64,000 nucleotides of DNA, taken from contig JAOUHU010000003.1 in assembly GCA_029884455.1 (NCBI GenBank), forward strand, positions 47,697 to 111,696. Reading direction: 5' to 3'. Position 1 is the first letter of the stretch. Each line of letters begins with the position of its first letter. A program made the position numbers and the translations under genes. The notes under the pieces were generated by a model. That model worked only from the letters and a program-made list of their open reading frames with translations. It made no database searches and had not been told where the DNA came from. The stretch is from Gammaproteobacteria bacterium. Lineage in GTDB: Bacteria; Pseudomonadota; Gammaproteobacteria; Steroidobacterales; Woeseiaceae. Of the stretch, positions 17,334-26,724 are shown piece after piece.

Positions 17334-19385
17334 CTAAAGCTGGGCGGCCAGCGCTTCCCAGCTCGTGACCGGCAACTCGCAATGTGTGCCGAGGCAACGA
17401 TAGGCGACAGCTTCACCGGCAACCGGTTTGCGCTCGCGGAGCAGCCCCGGCAAGTCGGTTTCCTCCTCGTCAATGGCGAACACCAGCCGCGTCGGCGCGT
17501 ACAGCCGGCCAGCCGAGTCGCGCCAGCGGCCGATGTCTGCCGCTGCACCACGCAACACGATAATCTCGGGCGGTGCCAGGTATTCCTCGAGCGCGTTGAG
17601 CAAAGTGACATGGCCGTGCGGGTATTCATCGATCGCCTGCCAGGCGGCGCGCAGGCCGCGCTCCGCGGCTGCGATATAACGCTCTTCGCCCAACAGGTGG
17701 CCGAGCCGTTGCAGTGCATAGGCAGCCACCCCATTGCCCGATGGCATCGCCTCATCCGCCAGCGGCTTCGGCCGGTGCATCAGCGCCTCGTGATCGTCGG
17801 CCGTGAAATAGAAGCCACCATTTTCAGGGTCTTCGAAATGTTCCAGCATCAGGTCGGCGACCTGGGTCGCGAATCGCAACTGCCCGGTATTCCAGCGCGA
17901 CTGCAGCAGTTCGAGAATCGCGTCGACCAGGAAAGCGTGATCGTCAAGATACGCCGGGAAACGCGCGCGGCCGTCCTTGTAACTGGCGTAGAGGCGGCCA
18001 TCAACGAGAAGCTGTTGGTGAAGAAAATCGAGCGCGCTCGCAGCTGCTTCGACCAGGTGATCGCGTTGCAGTATTCGCCCTGCAATCGCGAGGCCACGGA
18101 TCGCAAGGGCGTTCCACGACGTTAATTGCTTGTCGTCGCGGCCCGGGTGCACGCGGGTTTCACGGTCGGCAAACAGCGCCGCGCGGGCCCTTGCCAGTGC
18201 GGCTGCGACTGCCTGCTGTGAGCGTTGCGATGCGGCCGCGATATGCGGCACGGACTGGCGCACCGTGAGGTGCCACTCGCCCTCGAAATTCGCCTCCTTG
18301 TCGAGCCCGAAGCGAGCCGCGACGACCTCGTAGTCGTCCCTGGCCACCACGCCTGCGACACGCTCCGGTGTCCAGACAAAAAAACGCCCTTCATGGCCTT
18401 CCGAATCGGCATCGCGCGAGGAGTAAAAGCCACCGTTCGGCGCGCGCATGTCGGCCAGCATCCAGTCCGCCGTTTCGGCCGCGGTGTTTGCAAATAGCGT
18501 TTCCCCGGTTGCGAGGAACGCCTGTGCATAGATCGCTAGCAAGGGACCGTTGTCGTAGAGCATCTTTTCGAAATGCGGGATCTGCCAGTAACGGTCCACC
18601 GAGTAACGGCAAAACCCGCCGCCGACATGGTCATATATGCCGCCCTCGGCCATGCGCGTCAGGGTCAGCGTGGCCATGAACAAGGCCTCGATATCGGGCT
18701 GCTCGTGCTTCGCGGTCGATCGCCAGTGTCGGAGCAGTCGCTCGATCGTGCCCGGATGTGGAAATTTGGGCGCAGGCCCGAAGCCGCCGTAATCAGCGTC
18801 GAAACTCTTCGCAAGTTGTGCACGAACCTTGTCCATCGGCCCGGCCGAAATGGACAGCGCAGCATCGGCAGCCGGTGGGTCGAGCCGCGCGAACACCTCG
18901 CTGAGCCGGTCGCCCTGGCTTCGCACATCGTCAGCATTGTCTGCGTAGTAGGCAGCAATGTGCTGCAGCAGCTCGCTGAATGCCGGCATGCCGTAGCGTC
19001 GTTCCTTCGGGAAATAGGTGCCGCCGAAAAACGGCCGCTGGTCGTTGGCATTGAGAAACATCGTCAATGGCCAGCCGCCGCCGCGCTGCGTCAGCAACTG
19101 GTGCGCGGTCTGGTAGATGCGATCGATGTCGGGCCGTTCCTCGCGGTCCACCTTGATGTTGACGAACAGCTGATTCATAAGCTCGGCGGTGGCCTGGTCC
19201 TCGAAAGACTCGTGTGCCATGACATGACACCAGTGGCAGGCGGAATAGCCGATCGACAACAGCACCGGCTTGTTGCCGGCGCGTGCTGCCGCGAATGCCT
19301 CCTCGCTCCAGGGGTACCAGTCCACCGGGTTATCCGCATGCTGCAACAGGTACGGGCTGGTTTCTTTGCCAAGGCGATTGCTCAT
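17334..19385 (-). CDS. thioredoxin domain-containing protein (YyaL/DUF255 family)
   Basis: A 683-residue cytosolic protein. Residues ~1-160 form a thioredoxin-like DUF255 domain with the start [21 protein letters not shown] and the redox motif [15 protein letters not shown] near residue 47. The remainder is an (alpha/alpha)6 barrel like those of sugar epimerases and glycosidases, with [18 protein letters not shown] near 325. The family includes B. subtilis YyaL and mammalian SPATA20; its biochemical role is not established. It is full length for the family. The gene is divergent from lgt, with a 43-bp gap. Confidence 0.9.
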   Translation of the reverse strand: MSNRLGKETSPYLLQHADNPVDWYPWSEEAFAAARAGNKPVLLSIGYSACHWCHVMAHESFEDQATAELMNQLFVNIKVDREERPDIDRIYQTAHQLLTQRGGGWPLTMFLNANDQRPFFGGTYFPKERRYGMPAFSELLQHIAAYYADNADDVRSQGDRLSEVFARLDPPAADAALSISAGPMDKVRAQLAKSFDADYGGFGPAPKFPHPGTIERLLRHWRSTAKHEQPDIEALFMATLTLTRMAEGGIYDHVGGGFCRYSVDRYWQIPHFEKMLYDNGPLLAIYAQAFLATGETLFANTAAETADWMLADMRAPNGGFYSSRDADSEGHEGRFFVWTPERVAGVVARDDYEVVAARFGLDKEANFEGEWHLTVRQSVPHIAAASQRSQQAVAAALARARAALFADRETRVHPGRDDKQLTSWNALAIRGLAIAGRILQRDHLVEAAASALDFLHQQLLVDGRLYASYKDGRARFPAYLDDHAFLVDAILELLQSRWNTGQLRFATQVADLMLEHFEDPENGGFYFTADDHEALMHRPKPLADEAMPSGNGVAAYALQRLGHLLGEERYIAAAERGLRAAWQAIDEYPHGHVTLLNALEEYLAPPEIIVLRGAAADIGRWRDSAGRLYAPTRLVFAIDEEETDLPGLLRERKPVAGEAVAYRCLGTHCELPVTSWEALAAQL

Positions 19386-19389
19386 GGTT

Positions 19390-19398
19390 TGCTATGAT
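19390..19398 (+). promoter_or_regulatory. extended -10 promoter of the lgt-thyA-folA operon
   Basis: TGCTATGAT is an extended -10 element (TGN plus TATGAT) placed 31 bases before the lgt start and just outside the start codon of the divergent gene. No good -35 is seen at 17 bases, which extended -10 promoters tolerate. Confidence 0.4.
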
Positions 19399-19428
19399 AC
19401 TGGCCTCCCGCAGATGCCGAAGACCTAA

Positions 19429-20220
19429 ATGTTCGTATTCCCCGAGATCGACCCGATCCTGTTTGAGATTGGATTTATCAAGATTCGCTGGTACGGCCTG
19501 ATGTACGTCGTCGGTTTCATGGCAGCGTGGTGGCTGGCGCGGCGGCGTTGCCGGCGTGCCGACTCACCGGTCAACCTGAAACAGGTCGACGACCTTATTT
19601 TCTACGCGATGCTCGGCGTCATTATTGGTGGCCGGGTCGGCTATTGCCTGGTTTATGGCTGGGAATACCTGATAAAGGATCCACTGTACCTGTTCAAAAT
19701 CACGGACGGCGGCATGTCATTTCACGGCGGTCTCGCCGGCGTCATGATCGCCATGTGGTGGTACGGTCGCAAGCTGGGCAAAACCATCTGGCACATCCTC
19801 GACTTCGTCGCGCCGTTGGTTCCCATTGGCCTGGGTACCGGCCGTATCGGCAATTTTATCAATGCCGAGCTCTGGGGAGCCGAGACCAGCGTTGCCTGGG
19901 GCGTGCTGTACAACGGCGTCGTGCGGCATCCATCGCAATTGTACGAAGCAGCGCTCGAAGGCTTGCTGCTGTTCGTAATCCTCTGGTGGTATTCGGCCAG
20001 GCCCCGGCCATACATGGCGGTCTCGGCACTGTTCCTGCTCTGTTATGGAATTTTTCGCTTCATTGTCGAGTTTTACCGGGTCCCGGATGCAGATCTCGGC
20101 TACCTGTTGCTCGATTGGGTCACGATGGGCCAGATCCTGAGTACGCCAATGATAATTGCAGGAGCCGTAATGCTTGCCATGGCATACTCACAGCACGCGA
20201 ACAAGGAGGCGTCGGCCTGA
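19429..20220 (+). CDS. lgt: prolipoprotein diacylglyceryl transferase
   Basis: Lgt, 263 residues, an inner-membrane enzyme that attaches diacylglycerol from phosphatidylglycerol to the lipobox cysteine of prolipoproteins. Family signatures are [22 protein letters not shown] at the start (seen in pieces), [11 protein letters not shown] near residue 65, MSFHGGLAG near 95, and the Lgt signature [15 protein letters not shown] near 135, with about seven membrane segments. thyA begins 1 bp after its stop. lgt-thyA adjacency is conserved in gammaproteobacteria. Confidence 0.95.
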   Translation: MFVFPEIDPILFEIGFIKIRWYGLMYVVGFMAAWWLARRRCRRADSPVNLKQVDDLIFYAMLGVIIGGRVGYCLVYGWEYLIKDPLYLFKITDGGMSFHGGLAGVMIAMWWYGRKLGKTIWHILDFVAPLVPIGLGTGRIGNFINAELWGAETSVAWGVLYNGVVRHPSQLYEAALEGLLLFVILWWYSARPRPYMAVSALFLLCYGIFRFIVEFYRVPDADLGYLLLDWVTMGQILSTPMIIAGAVMLAMAYSQHANKEASA

Positions 20221-20221
20221 C

Positions 20222-21016
20222 ATGCAACAGTATTTGTCCCTGATGCAGCTGGTACGCGACCACGGCACCCGGCGCGATGACAGAACCGGCACCGGTACGC
20301 TGTCGGTGTTCGGGCACCAGATGCGATTCGATTTGAGCAAGGGCTTCCCGCTCATTACGACCAAGAAACTGCACATGCGCTCGATCATCCACGAGCTGCT
20401 CTGGTTTTTGCGCGGCGACAGCAACATACGCTACCTGAAAGAAAACAGTGTCTCGATCTGGGACGAGTGGGCTGATGCGAATGGTGAACTCGGACCGATC
20501 TACGGCGTGCAATGGCGCAACTGGCCGAAGCCCGGCGGTGGCACCGTTGACCAAATTGCCCAGGTAATGCGGCAATTGCGCGAGACGCCCGACTCACGCC
20601 GCATCATTGTCAGTGCCTGGAATGCGGCCGAGCTTGACGACATGGCGCTGCCGCCGTGCCACATGATGTTTCAGCTGTATGTGGCGAACGGCAGACTGTC
20701 TTGCCAGTTGTATCAGCGCAGTTGCGACATTTTCCTTGGCGTGCCATTCAATATCGCATCGTATGCGTTGCTCACGCACATGTTTGCGCAGCAGGCGGAC
20801 CTCGCGGTCGGCGATTTCATCTGGACCGGCGGTGATTGCCACCTCTACCTGAATCACCTCGAGCAGGCCGACGAGCAACTGACGCGCCAACCGATGCCGC
20901 TGCCACGTCTGGCCATCAAGCGTCGCCCGCCGAGCATCTTCGACTATGTGTTCGACGACTTCGAGATCGTCAACTACCAGCCGCATGCGCATATCAAGGC
21001 AGCGGTCGCTGTCTAG
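20222..21016 (+). CDS. thyA: thymidylate synthase
   Basis: ThyA, 264 residues, identical in length to the E. coli enzyme. It methylates dUMP to dTMP using methylene-tetrahydrofolate and releases dihydrofolate. The nucleophile is Cys146 in [22 protein letters not shown] binds phosphate, and [27 protein letters not shown] is seen in pieces around residue 165. The ATG at 20222 overlaps the region just past the lgt stop, showing tight operon packing. Its product dihydrofolate is the substrate of the DHFR domain encoded next. Confidence 0.97.
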   Translation: MQQYLSLMQLVRDHGTRRDDRTGTGTLSVFGHQMRFDLSKGFPLITTKKLHMRSIIHELLWFLRGDSNIRYLKENSVSIWDEWADANGELGPIYGVQWRNWPKPGGGTVDQIAQVMRQLRETPDSRRIIVSAWNAAELDDMALPPCHMMFQLYVANGRLSCQLYQRSCDIFLGVPFNIASYALLTHMFAQQADLAVGDFIWTGGDCHLYLNHLEQADEQLTRQPMPLPRLAIKRRPPSIFDYVFDDFEIVNYQPHAHIKAAVAV

Positions 21017-21073
21017 CAAGGTACTGTGGCATGCGGCCCTGCGGGGGGCGGCCATGCCGCCGACCCGCCCGTC

Positions 21074-22432
21074 ATGATCAGCCTGATCGTCGCAGCCTCG
21101 AGCAATAACGTCATCGGCGTCGATGGCGGGCTGCCGTGGCACCTGTCGGACGACCTGAAGCGTTTCAAGGCAATCACCATGGGCAAGCCAATAGTCATGG
21201 GCCGCAAGACTTTCGAATCGATCGGTCGGGCACTGCCCGGTCGGCATAACATTGTCATTTCAAGCCAGGCGAACTTTGCGGCGGTCGGCTGCGAGGTAGT
21301 CGCCTCGACAACGGCGGCCATTGTGGCTGCCGGCGACGCCGACGAAATCATGGTCATTGGCGGTGGCCAGGTCTACCGGCAGTTTCTGCCGCTGGCGGAG
21401 CGTGTTTACCTGACCCGCGTGCAGGTCGAACTCGATGGCGATGCGCATTTTCCGCCGCTGCCTGAACGTGAATGGCGTATCAGCGCACGCCTGTTCAGGG
21501 ATAATGACGAACGCAACCCTTACAGTTCCGAGTTTATTACGCTGGATCGTATCGCTCCCGACAAAGAGGCAGAGCCGATGAGTACCGAAAATTCGCAGGA
21601 CAGCAGAGGCGTCAACCAGGAGGACATTCACTGGGACCAGGACCTTAGTTATGGCAGCTACCTGTCACTGGACAAATTACTTGAGTGCCAGAAAGTGCGC
21701 ACCGCCGCGCACGATGAAATGATGTTCATGATCATTCACCAGGCATCCGAGTTGTGGATGAAACTCTGTATTCACGAGATCAGCGCCGCCATGCGTGAAG
21801 TCGCGAAGGGCCGGCTCGGTGCGGTCTTCAAAATGCTGGCGCGCGTCTCGCGTATCCAGGGACAGTTGCGGCAAAGCTGGTCGGTATTGTCAACCATGAC
21901 GCCTGCCGACTACCGTGGCTTTCGTGATGGCCTTGGGCAAAGCTCGGGCGTGCAGTCATTTCAATACCGCGAAATCGAATTCGCACTTGGTAACAAGCAT
22001 GCAGCACTGGTGGAAGTCCATCGGCAGCATCCCGCGCGTTACGAGCGTTTGCAAAAGGTGCTGCGTGCGCCGAGCTTCTATGACCTTTGTCTGCAACACC
22101 TCGCGCGCAAGGGGTTTTCGATACCTGCCGAGGTGCTCGACCGCGACTGGTCGCAGCCATATGTGCCGAACGCAGCTGTGGAAGCCGCCTGGGCCAGGGT
22201 TTACTCGTCTGTGGATGATCACTGGGAGCTCTACGAACTGGCCGAAAAACTTGTCGACCTGGAGTACGAATTTCAGATGTGGCGATTCAGCCATATGAAG
22301 ACGGTCGAGCGCATCATCGGTCATGCCAGGGGCACGGGCGGCACCAGCGGCGTCGCCTTTTTGCAAAAAGCGCTGAACCTGAAGTTCTTTCCTGAGCTCT
22401 GGAGCGTTCGGTCCGAACTAGATCGGGGCTAG
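21074..22432 (+). CDS. folA-kynA: dihydrofolate reductase fused in frame to tryptophan 2,3-dioxygenase
   Basis: One uninterrupted 452-residue frame. Residues 1-163 are a complete DHFR: MISLIVAASSNNVIGVDGGLP, WHLSDDLKRFK, GRKTFESIGRALPGR, VIGGGQVYRQFLPLAERVYLT, and the final strand YSSEFITLDR. Residues 169-452 are a complete TDO (284 residues): QDLSYGSYLSLDKLL, HDEMMFMIIHQASELWMK with the active-site histidine, and WRFSHMKTVERIIGHARGTGGTSG with the haem-ligand histidine. There is no stop between them. An internal ATG at 21578 has AAGAGG (21564-21569) 8 bases upstream, so TDO could also be made alone. Follows thyA by 57 bp; its 3' end overlaps convergent kmo by 15 bp. Confidence 0.9.
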   Translation: MISLIVAASSNNVIGVDGGLPWHLSDDLKRFKAITMGKPIVMGRKTFESIGRALPGRHNIVISSQANFAAVGCEVVASTTAAIVAAGDADEIMVIGGGQVYRQFLPLAERVYLTRVQVELDGDAHFPPLPEREWRISARLFRDNDERNPYSSEFITLDRIAPDKEAEPMSTENSQDSRGVNQEDIHWDQDLSYGSYLSLDKLLECQKVRTAAHDEMMFMIIHQASELWMKLCIHEISAAMREVAKGRLGAVFKMLARVSRIQGQLRQSWSVLSTMTPADYRGFRDGLGQSSGVQSFQYREIEFALGNKHAALVEVHRQHPARYERLQKVLRAPSFYDLCLQHLARKGFSIPAEVLDRDWSQPYVPNAAVEAAWARVYSSVDDHWELYELAEKLVDLEYEFQMWRFSHMKTVERIIGHARGTGGTSGVAFLQKALNLKFFPELWSVRSELDRG

Positions 22433-23758
22433 CTCGGCACACACGATAGCAGCCGCAGCATCGAGATCGATCTGGTCGAGCCTACCCGCATTGCGTGTCA
22501 GGCGCTCCAGCAGGGCCTGCTGCAGCGCGCCGCGCTCCTTCGCAACCCGATACGGGATCTCGGCGTGGAACATCACCATTGAATAGCGCGGGATGAAGCG
22601 ATCGGGAAGCCGACGTTCGAGCTCGAACGAGAGTGCCTTCTGCAGCGCAAACTTCGGATCGCGTACCGTATCCCGCATCTCGACGTAGTTCTCGAGTGCC
22701 ATATCCGCTATTGCATTGGCGTTTGCCAGCTGCATGGATTCGTAACGGGCGAACACCTGTTGCCACTGCGGGCCGAGCTCGCCGAGAATCTGCTCGAGCA
22801 ACACGCAATCTTCAAAAGCCAGGTTCATGCCCTGGCCATGGAATGGCACCACGGCATGCGCGGCATCACCGATCAGTAACAGTTTGTCGCCATCGTGCCA
22901 GCGTCGGCAGCGAACCGTGCCGAGCAGGCCGAGCGGGTTGCTTATCAACGAGCGGCACAGATCCGGGATCAGTTCCGCTGCATCCGCGAAGTTAGTCGCA
23001 AACAGGGCCTCGACGGCATCTTCTGTCAGCAGTGTGGCGAAACTCTGCTCACCCTCGTTGGGCAGGAACAGGGTCAGGGTAAAGTCACCGCCCGGGTTCG
23101 GCAGTGCGATCAGCATGAATTCGCCACGTGGCCAGATGTGCAGTGCACCCGGGTCCAGTTGGAACGTGCCATCGGCTGCGGCGGGAATCGTCAGTTCCTT
23201 GTAGCCGTGCTGCAATCGCGCTTCAGTTGCGCCAATCAGGCCAGTGCTGGCATAGGCGTTGCGTACCACGGAGCCAGCGCCGTCGGCAGCAATCAGTGCC
23301 GGGCCACCGACTTCGATATCGCTGCCGCCGGCGTGATCCCGAATTCGGGCAATGCCGCTGGCCGGATCAAATCCCCGGACCTCGTGCCGGAAATGTACGC
23401 GTACGTTGCTGTGCTCTTCGGCGGCATCCAGCAACACCTGGTTCAGCTGGCCGCGCGAGACCGAAAAAATCACTTCGTCATCGCGCTGGCCATAGGGCAG
23501 AAATTCAGTGCTGCCATCGAGCTTGTGCACCATGCGGCCACGCATCGGCACCAGCAATGGCCTGACGCGCGGCATGACCTGCGCGGCTTCGAGGGCCCGG
23601 ACGCCGCGCGCTGCCAGGGCGAGATTGATGGATCGCCCGGCGGACGCTACACCGCAGCGAGGGTCGCCGCCACGTTCGTAAAGGTCGATGCGAGGAACAT
23701 GTCGCGCGAGCATCGCTGCGAGCAGCGTGCCGCATTGCCCGGCGCCCAGGATGTTCAT
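22418..23758 (-). CDS. kmo: kynurenine 3-monooxygenase
   Basis: A 446-residue FAD-dependent hydroxylase converting kynurenine to 3-hydroxykynurenine. The FAD motif is ILGAGQCGTLLA at the N terminus (GxGxxG kept). KMO-specific strings are GRSINLALAARG near residue 40, HGYKELTIP near 190, ALHIWPRGEFMLIALPN near 210, and GDAAHAVVPFHGQGMN near 300. The start at 23758 gives an ATGA overlap with the apaH stop and fits the FAD motif; the 94-residue upstream extension of the open frame lies inside apaH and is rejected. The dioxygenase domain making its precursor, formylkynurenine, is encoded convergently next door. Confidence 0.93.
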   Translation of the reverse strand: MNILGAGQCGTLLAAMLARHVPRIDLYERGGDPRCGVASAGRSINLALAARGVRALEAAQVMPRVRPLLVPMRGRMVHKLDGSTEFLPYGQRDDEVIFSVSRGQLNQVLLDAAEEHSNVRVHFRHEVRGFDPASGIARIRDHAGGSDIEVGGPALIAADGAGSVVRNAYASTGLIGATEARLQHGYKELTIPAAADGTFQLDPGALHIWPRGEFMLIALPNPGGDFTLTLFLPNEGEQSFATLLTEDAVEALFATNFADAAELIPDLCRSLISNPLGLLGTVRCRRWHDGDKLLLIGDAAHAVVPFHGQGMNLAFEDCVLLEQILGELGPQWQQVFARYESMQLANANAIADMALENYVEMRDTVRDPKFALQKALSFELERRLPDRFIPRYSMVMFHAEIPYRVAKERGALQQALLERLTRNAGRLDQIDLDAAAAIVCAELAPI

Positions 23759-24579
23759 GACGATTGCCCGGGTACCTGGATGACCTCTGGCCGCTCGGTG
23801 TCGAGCCGCACCGCCGTCAGCTGGTTTCCCCAGACGCAACCGGTATCCAGGCTGACCAGTTCGGGCAGCACAATCAGCCCAAGCGCTGACCAGTGACCAA
23901 AAACAATGCGCGTCTCTGCCGCAGCCCGTGGCGTAAACCGGAACCAGGGTAAAAGATCGCGACGGGCGCGAAACGGCGGTCCGGTGTGCGCGAAATTCAT
24001 GCGGCGTTTGCGCGTCAGCATGCGCATGCGTGTCAGGCAATTGACAATGAATCGCAGGCGTTTCTTGCCGGTCAGTTCATTCGACCATTTACGCGGATTA
24101 TTAGCGTACATTTTGCGCAGCATTGAGCGCCATTTGTTTTTCTTCCGCAATGCATGTTCGACTTCGGCCGCGAGGCCCAAGGTCTGCTGCACGCTCCAAT
24201 CGGGGTGAGTGCCGGCATGCACCAGCAGCGTGTTCAGGGATTTGTCGTAGTGCGCCAACGGTCTGTGCCGGAGCCAGTCGACAAGTTCATCACGGTCCGG
24301 TGCCTTCAGGACTTCGTCGAGCGAGGCGAAGCGCTCGCCCTCGACGCGCACGCCCGCCGCTAACGCCAGCAGGTGCAGATCGTGATTGCCGAGTACCGTG
24401 ATCGCCGAGTCACCCAGCGACCTCACGAAACGTAAGGCCTGCAGAGATTTTGGACCCCGGTTTACAACATCGCCGGTGAGCCAGAGCGAGTCCGAGGCCG
24501 GGTCAAATGCCAGTTTCTCGAGCAATCTCGCGAACGGGTCGTAGCAACCCTGGATATCGCCGATTGCATAAACAGCCAT
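23755..24579 (-). CDS. apaH: symmetrical bis(5'-nucleosyl)-tetraphosphatase
   Basis: ApaH, 274 residues, hydrolyses Ap4A and related Np4N caps to nucleoside diphosphates. It has the calcineurin-type metallophosphatase motifs AIGDIQGCYDPF at the start, WLTGDVVNRGPKS near residue 33, TVLGNHDLHLLA near 60, and VHAGTHPDW near 120. The chain then carries AHTGPPFRARRDLLPWF and IVFGHWSALGL. Part of the conserved lptD-surA-pdxA-rsmA-apaG-apaH series. Its stop overlaps the kmo start by ATGA. Confidence 0.95.
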   Translation of the reverse strand: MAVYAIGDIQGCYDPFARLLEKLAFDPASDSLWLTGDVVNRGPKSLQALRFVRSLGDSAITVLGNHDLHLLALAAGVRVEGERFASLDEVLKAPDRDELVDWLRHRPLAHYDKSLNTLLVHAGTHPDWSVQQTLGLAAEVEHALRKKNKWRSMLRKMYANNPRKWSNELTGKKRLRFIVNCLTRMRMLTRKRRMNFAHTGPPFRARRDLLPWFRFTPRAAAETRIVFGHWSALGLIVLPELVSLDTGCVWGNQLTAVRLDTERPEVIQVPGQSS

Positions 24580-24597
24580 GGGCAGGTCAGAGCGGGA

Positions 24598-24978
24598 TTA
24601 GTGCAGAACGCCGGGTACCGCGAGCGTAAACGGCGCGATCGGCGCGTCGAAATTGACGCCATTGTCGGCTTCCATTCGATACAGACCCTGCATCGCACCG
24701 ACCGGAGTTTCCAGTACCGCACCACTCGAATAGCGAAACTCCTCGCCCGGGTTCAGGTGTGGTTGTTCACCAACAACACCATCGCCGGTGACTTCCTGCA
24801 CTTTGCCATTGGCGTCAGTAATGATCCAGTGACGACTGATCAGGCGCGCCGGCACCTCGCCATTATTCGCGATGGTAATGGTGTACGCGAAAACGTAGCG
24901 ACCCAGGGCCGGCTCGGATTGTGCATCCACGTAGTTGGTGACTACCTGGATTCGAATGTCGAAGTTCTTTCCCTGCAT
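24598..24978 (-). CDS. apaG: ApaG protein (DUF525)
   Basis: ApaG, 126 residues, a fibronectin-III-like fold protein linked to cobalt and magnesium resistance by E. coli genetics. Conserved strings are [25 protein letters not shown] near residue 30 (in pieces), [20 protein letters not shown] near 60 and [17 protein letters not shown] near 85. It lies between rsmA (4 bp upstream) and apaH (18 bp downstream) in the usual order. Confidence 0.95.
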   Translation of the reverse strand: MQGKNFDIRIQVVTNYVDAQSEPALGRYVFAYTITIANNGEVPARLISRHWIITDANGKVQEVTGDGVVGEQPHLNPGEEFRYSSGAVLETPVGAMQGLYRMEADNGVNFDAPIAPFTLAVPGVLH

Positions 24979-24982
24979 GGCG

Positions 24983-25753
24983 CTATTCTAGCGTATTCGC
25001 AAGCCGTACATATTCGGCAATTGCAATGGCTTCGGGTCGCAGGCCCGGATCGATACCAACGGATTCCAGTAGTGATTCGTCCGCGATCTGCCGCAATGCG
25101 TTGCGCACCGTCTTGCGCCGCTGGCTGAATGCGGTCGCGACCAGCTCGGACAAGCGGGAGACGTTGCGTATGTCGTAGCTGCCCGCTGGCAACGGCACCA
25201 GCCGGACAATCGCGGACATCACCTTGGGCGGCGGATCGAAAGCAAGCGGCTCGACACTAAACAGCTTCTCGATCTGGAAAAAACAGCCGAGCATGATACC
25301 GAGTCGACCGTAAGCCCGGCTGCCTGGACCTGCCGCCATTCGATCGACAACCTCTTGCTGCAACATGAAATGCATATCAATTATTTGCCCGCGATAGTCG
25401 AGTAAATGGAACAGCAGGGGCGTGGAGATGTTGTACGGCAGGTTGCCGACAATGCGCAGTCCGTCACCGAGTTTCGCAAAATCGAAGTGCAGCGCATCCG
25501 CCTCGTGCACGACAACGGTCGGCGCATTCGCATAGCGCTGGCGCAGCGAGCGGGCAAGGTCACGATCCAGCTCTATAAGATGCAGTTGGCCGGCCTGCGC
25601 CAGCAACGGTGCCGTGATCGCACCGAGGCCGGGCCCAATTTCAACCAGCGTGTCGCCGCCTGCAGGCCGGATCGCCTGCAGGATGGCATCAACCACAGCG
25701 GTGTCGACGAGAAAATGCTGGCCAAAACGCTTGCGGGCACGATGCGAACTCAT
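24983..25753 (-). CDS. rsmA: 16S rRNA dimethyladenosine transferase
   Basis: RsmA (KsgA), 256 residues, dimethylates the two adjacent adenines near the 3' end of 16S rRNA with SAM. Motifs are [16 protein letters not shown] at the N terminus, [16 protein letters not shown] near residue 36 (SAM site), [14 protein letters not shown] near 100 (catalytic NLPY), and [19 protein letters not shown] near 170. Start overlaps the pdxA stop by ATGA. Confidence 0.96.
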   Translation of the reverse strand: MSSHRARKRFGQHFLVDTAVVDAILQAIRPAGGDTLVEIGPGLGAITAPLLAQAGQLHLIELDRDLARSLRQRYANAPTVVVHEADALHFDFAKLGDGLRIVGNLPYNISTPLLFHLLDYRGQIIDMHFMLQQEVVDRMAAGPGSRAYGRLGIMLGCFFQIEKLFSVEPLAFDPPPKVMSAIVRLVPLPAGSYDIRNVSRLSELVATAFSQRRKTVRNALRQIADESLLESVGIDPGLRPEAIAIAEYVRLANTLE

Positions 25754-26724
25754 CGCAGTGCCATCCTGATCGCGAGTTCGATGGCCGCTTCCATACTGCC
25801 GCTGTCGGCGTCGCCAGTGCCGGCAATGTCCAGGGCAGTACCGTGGTCAACCGAGGTGCGAATGATGGGTAGCCCCAGCGTGACGTTGACGGCGTGACCG
25901 AACCCGGCGTACTTCAGCACCGGCAGTCCCTGGTCGTGATACATCGCGAGCACTGCATCCTTTGACCCGGCGGCCGGCGTAAATGCCGTGTCGGCCGGCA
26001 AGGGGCCGCGGATTTTGCAGCCACGATCGGCGAACTCGCGAATCACTGGCGCGATAACCGCCGCATCTTCATGACCGAGATATCCGCCTTCGCCGGCATG
26101 TGGATTCAGGCCGCAGACGATGATTTCCGGATCCTTGATAGCGAAGCGCGTCTGCAGGTCGGCGTGCAGAATGCGCAGCACGTCGCGCAGGATGTCCTGG
26201 CTCAGGGCATCTGCGACATCGCGCAACGGCAGATGCGTGGTCGCGAGTGCGACACGCAGGTCGCCAGCAACCAGTAGCATGACCGGACGCGGTGTGCCGG
26301 TCAGTTCAGCAAGAAATTCGGTATGGCCACTGAACGGAATGCCTGCGTCATTGATTACGCTTTTTTGCAGAGGACCGGTGACCAGCGCTGCGAAATCGCC
26401 GCGCAGGCAACCATCGACCGCAAGCTGCAGACCTGCGAGCAGGGACCCGGCATTGGCCGGCGATGGCACGCCGCACACGTGCGGCTCGGGGCAGGTGACT
26501 GGCAGAAGTTCGAGTTTCCTCGGGAAATCAATGCCAAGCAGTGCAGCCCGGGACCGCAGCACTTCCGGATCTGCAACCACAACGAGCCTGGCGGCGTGCG
26601 GCCCCCGGGCAAGTGCCAGGCACAGGTCCGGACCTATGCCAGCCGGCTCACCGGCGGTGACGACGATAGGCTTTTTCAGATTAATATGTGGACGTAGGCT
26701 TCGTCGCGAAGTCGCTGGATCCAT
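25750..26724 (-). CDS. pdxA: 4-hydroxythreonine-4-phosphate dehydrogenase
   Basis: PdxA, 324 residues, oxidises 4-phosphohydroxy-threonine in pyridoxal phosphate biosynthesis. Family motifs are VVTAGEPAGIGPDL, VTGPLQKSVINDAGIPFSGHTEFLA near residue 120 (in pieces), LNPHAGEGGYLGHED near 205 and MYHDQGLPVLKYAGF near 260. The only good ATG (26724) overlaps the 3' end of surA by 49 bp. A rarer start nearer the surA stop, giving a chain closer to PIVVTAGEP, is possible. PLP made by this pathway serves GabT and GcvP. Confidence 0.94.
   Translation of the reverse strand: MDPATSRRSLRPHINLKKPIVVTAGEPAGIGPDLCLALARGPHAARLVVVADPEVLRSRAALLGIDFPRKLELLPVTCPEPHVCGVPSPANAGSLLAGLQLAVDGCLRGDFAALVTGPLQKSVINDAGIPFSGHTEFLAELTGTPRPVMLLVAGDLRVALATTHLPLRDVADALSQDILRDVLRILHADLQTRFAIKDPEIIVCGLNPHAGEGGYLGHEDAAVIAPVIREFADRGCKIRGPLPADTAFTPAAGSKDAVLAMYHDQGLPVLKYAGFGHAVNVTLGLPIIRTSVDHGTALDIAGTGDADSGSMEAAIELAIRMALR

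Noticed and set aside
21026..21073. Upstream extension of the DHFR frame by 16 residues
   Set aside because: DHFR proteins start at the MISLIVA strand; the extension is Gly/Ala-rich and has no homology.
22895..23896. 333-residue open frame on the plus strand inside kmo
   Set aside because: It lies fully antisense to kmo and apaH, both of which carry family motifs along the same stretch.
23759..24040. N-terminal extension of kmo to a 540-residue protein
   Set aside because: The extra residues lie in apaH coding sequence and precede the FAD-binding motif that starts KMO proteins.
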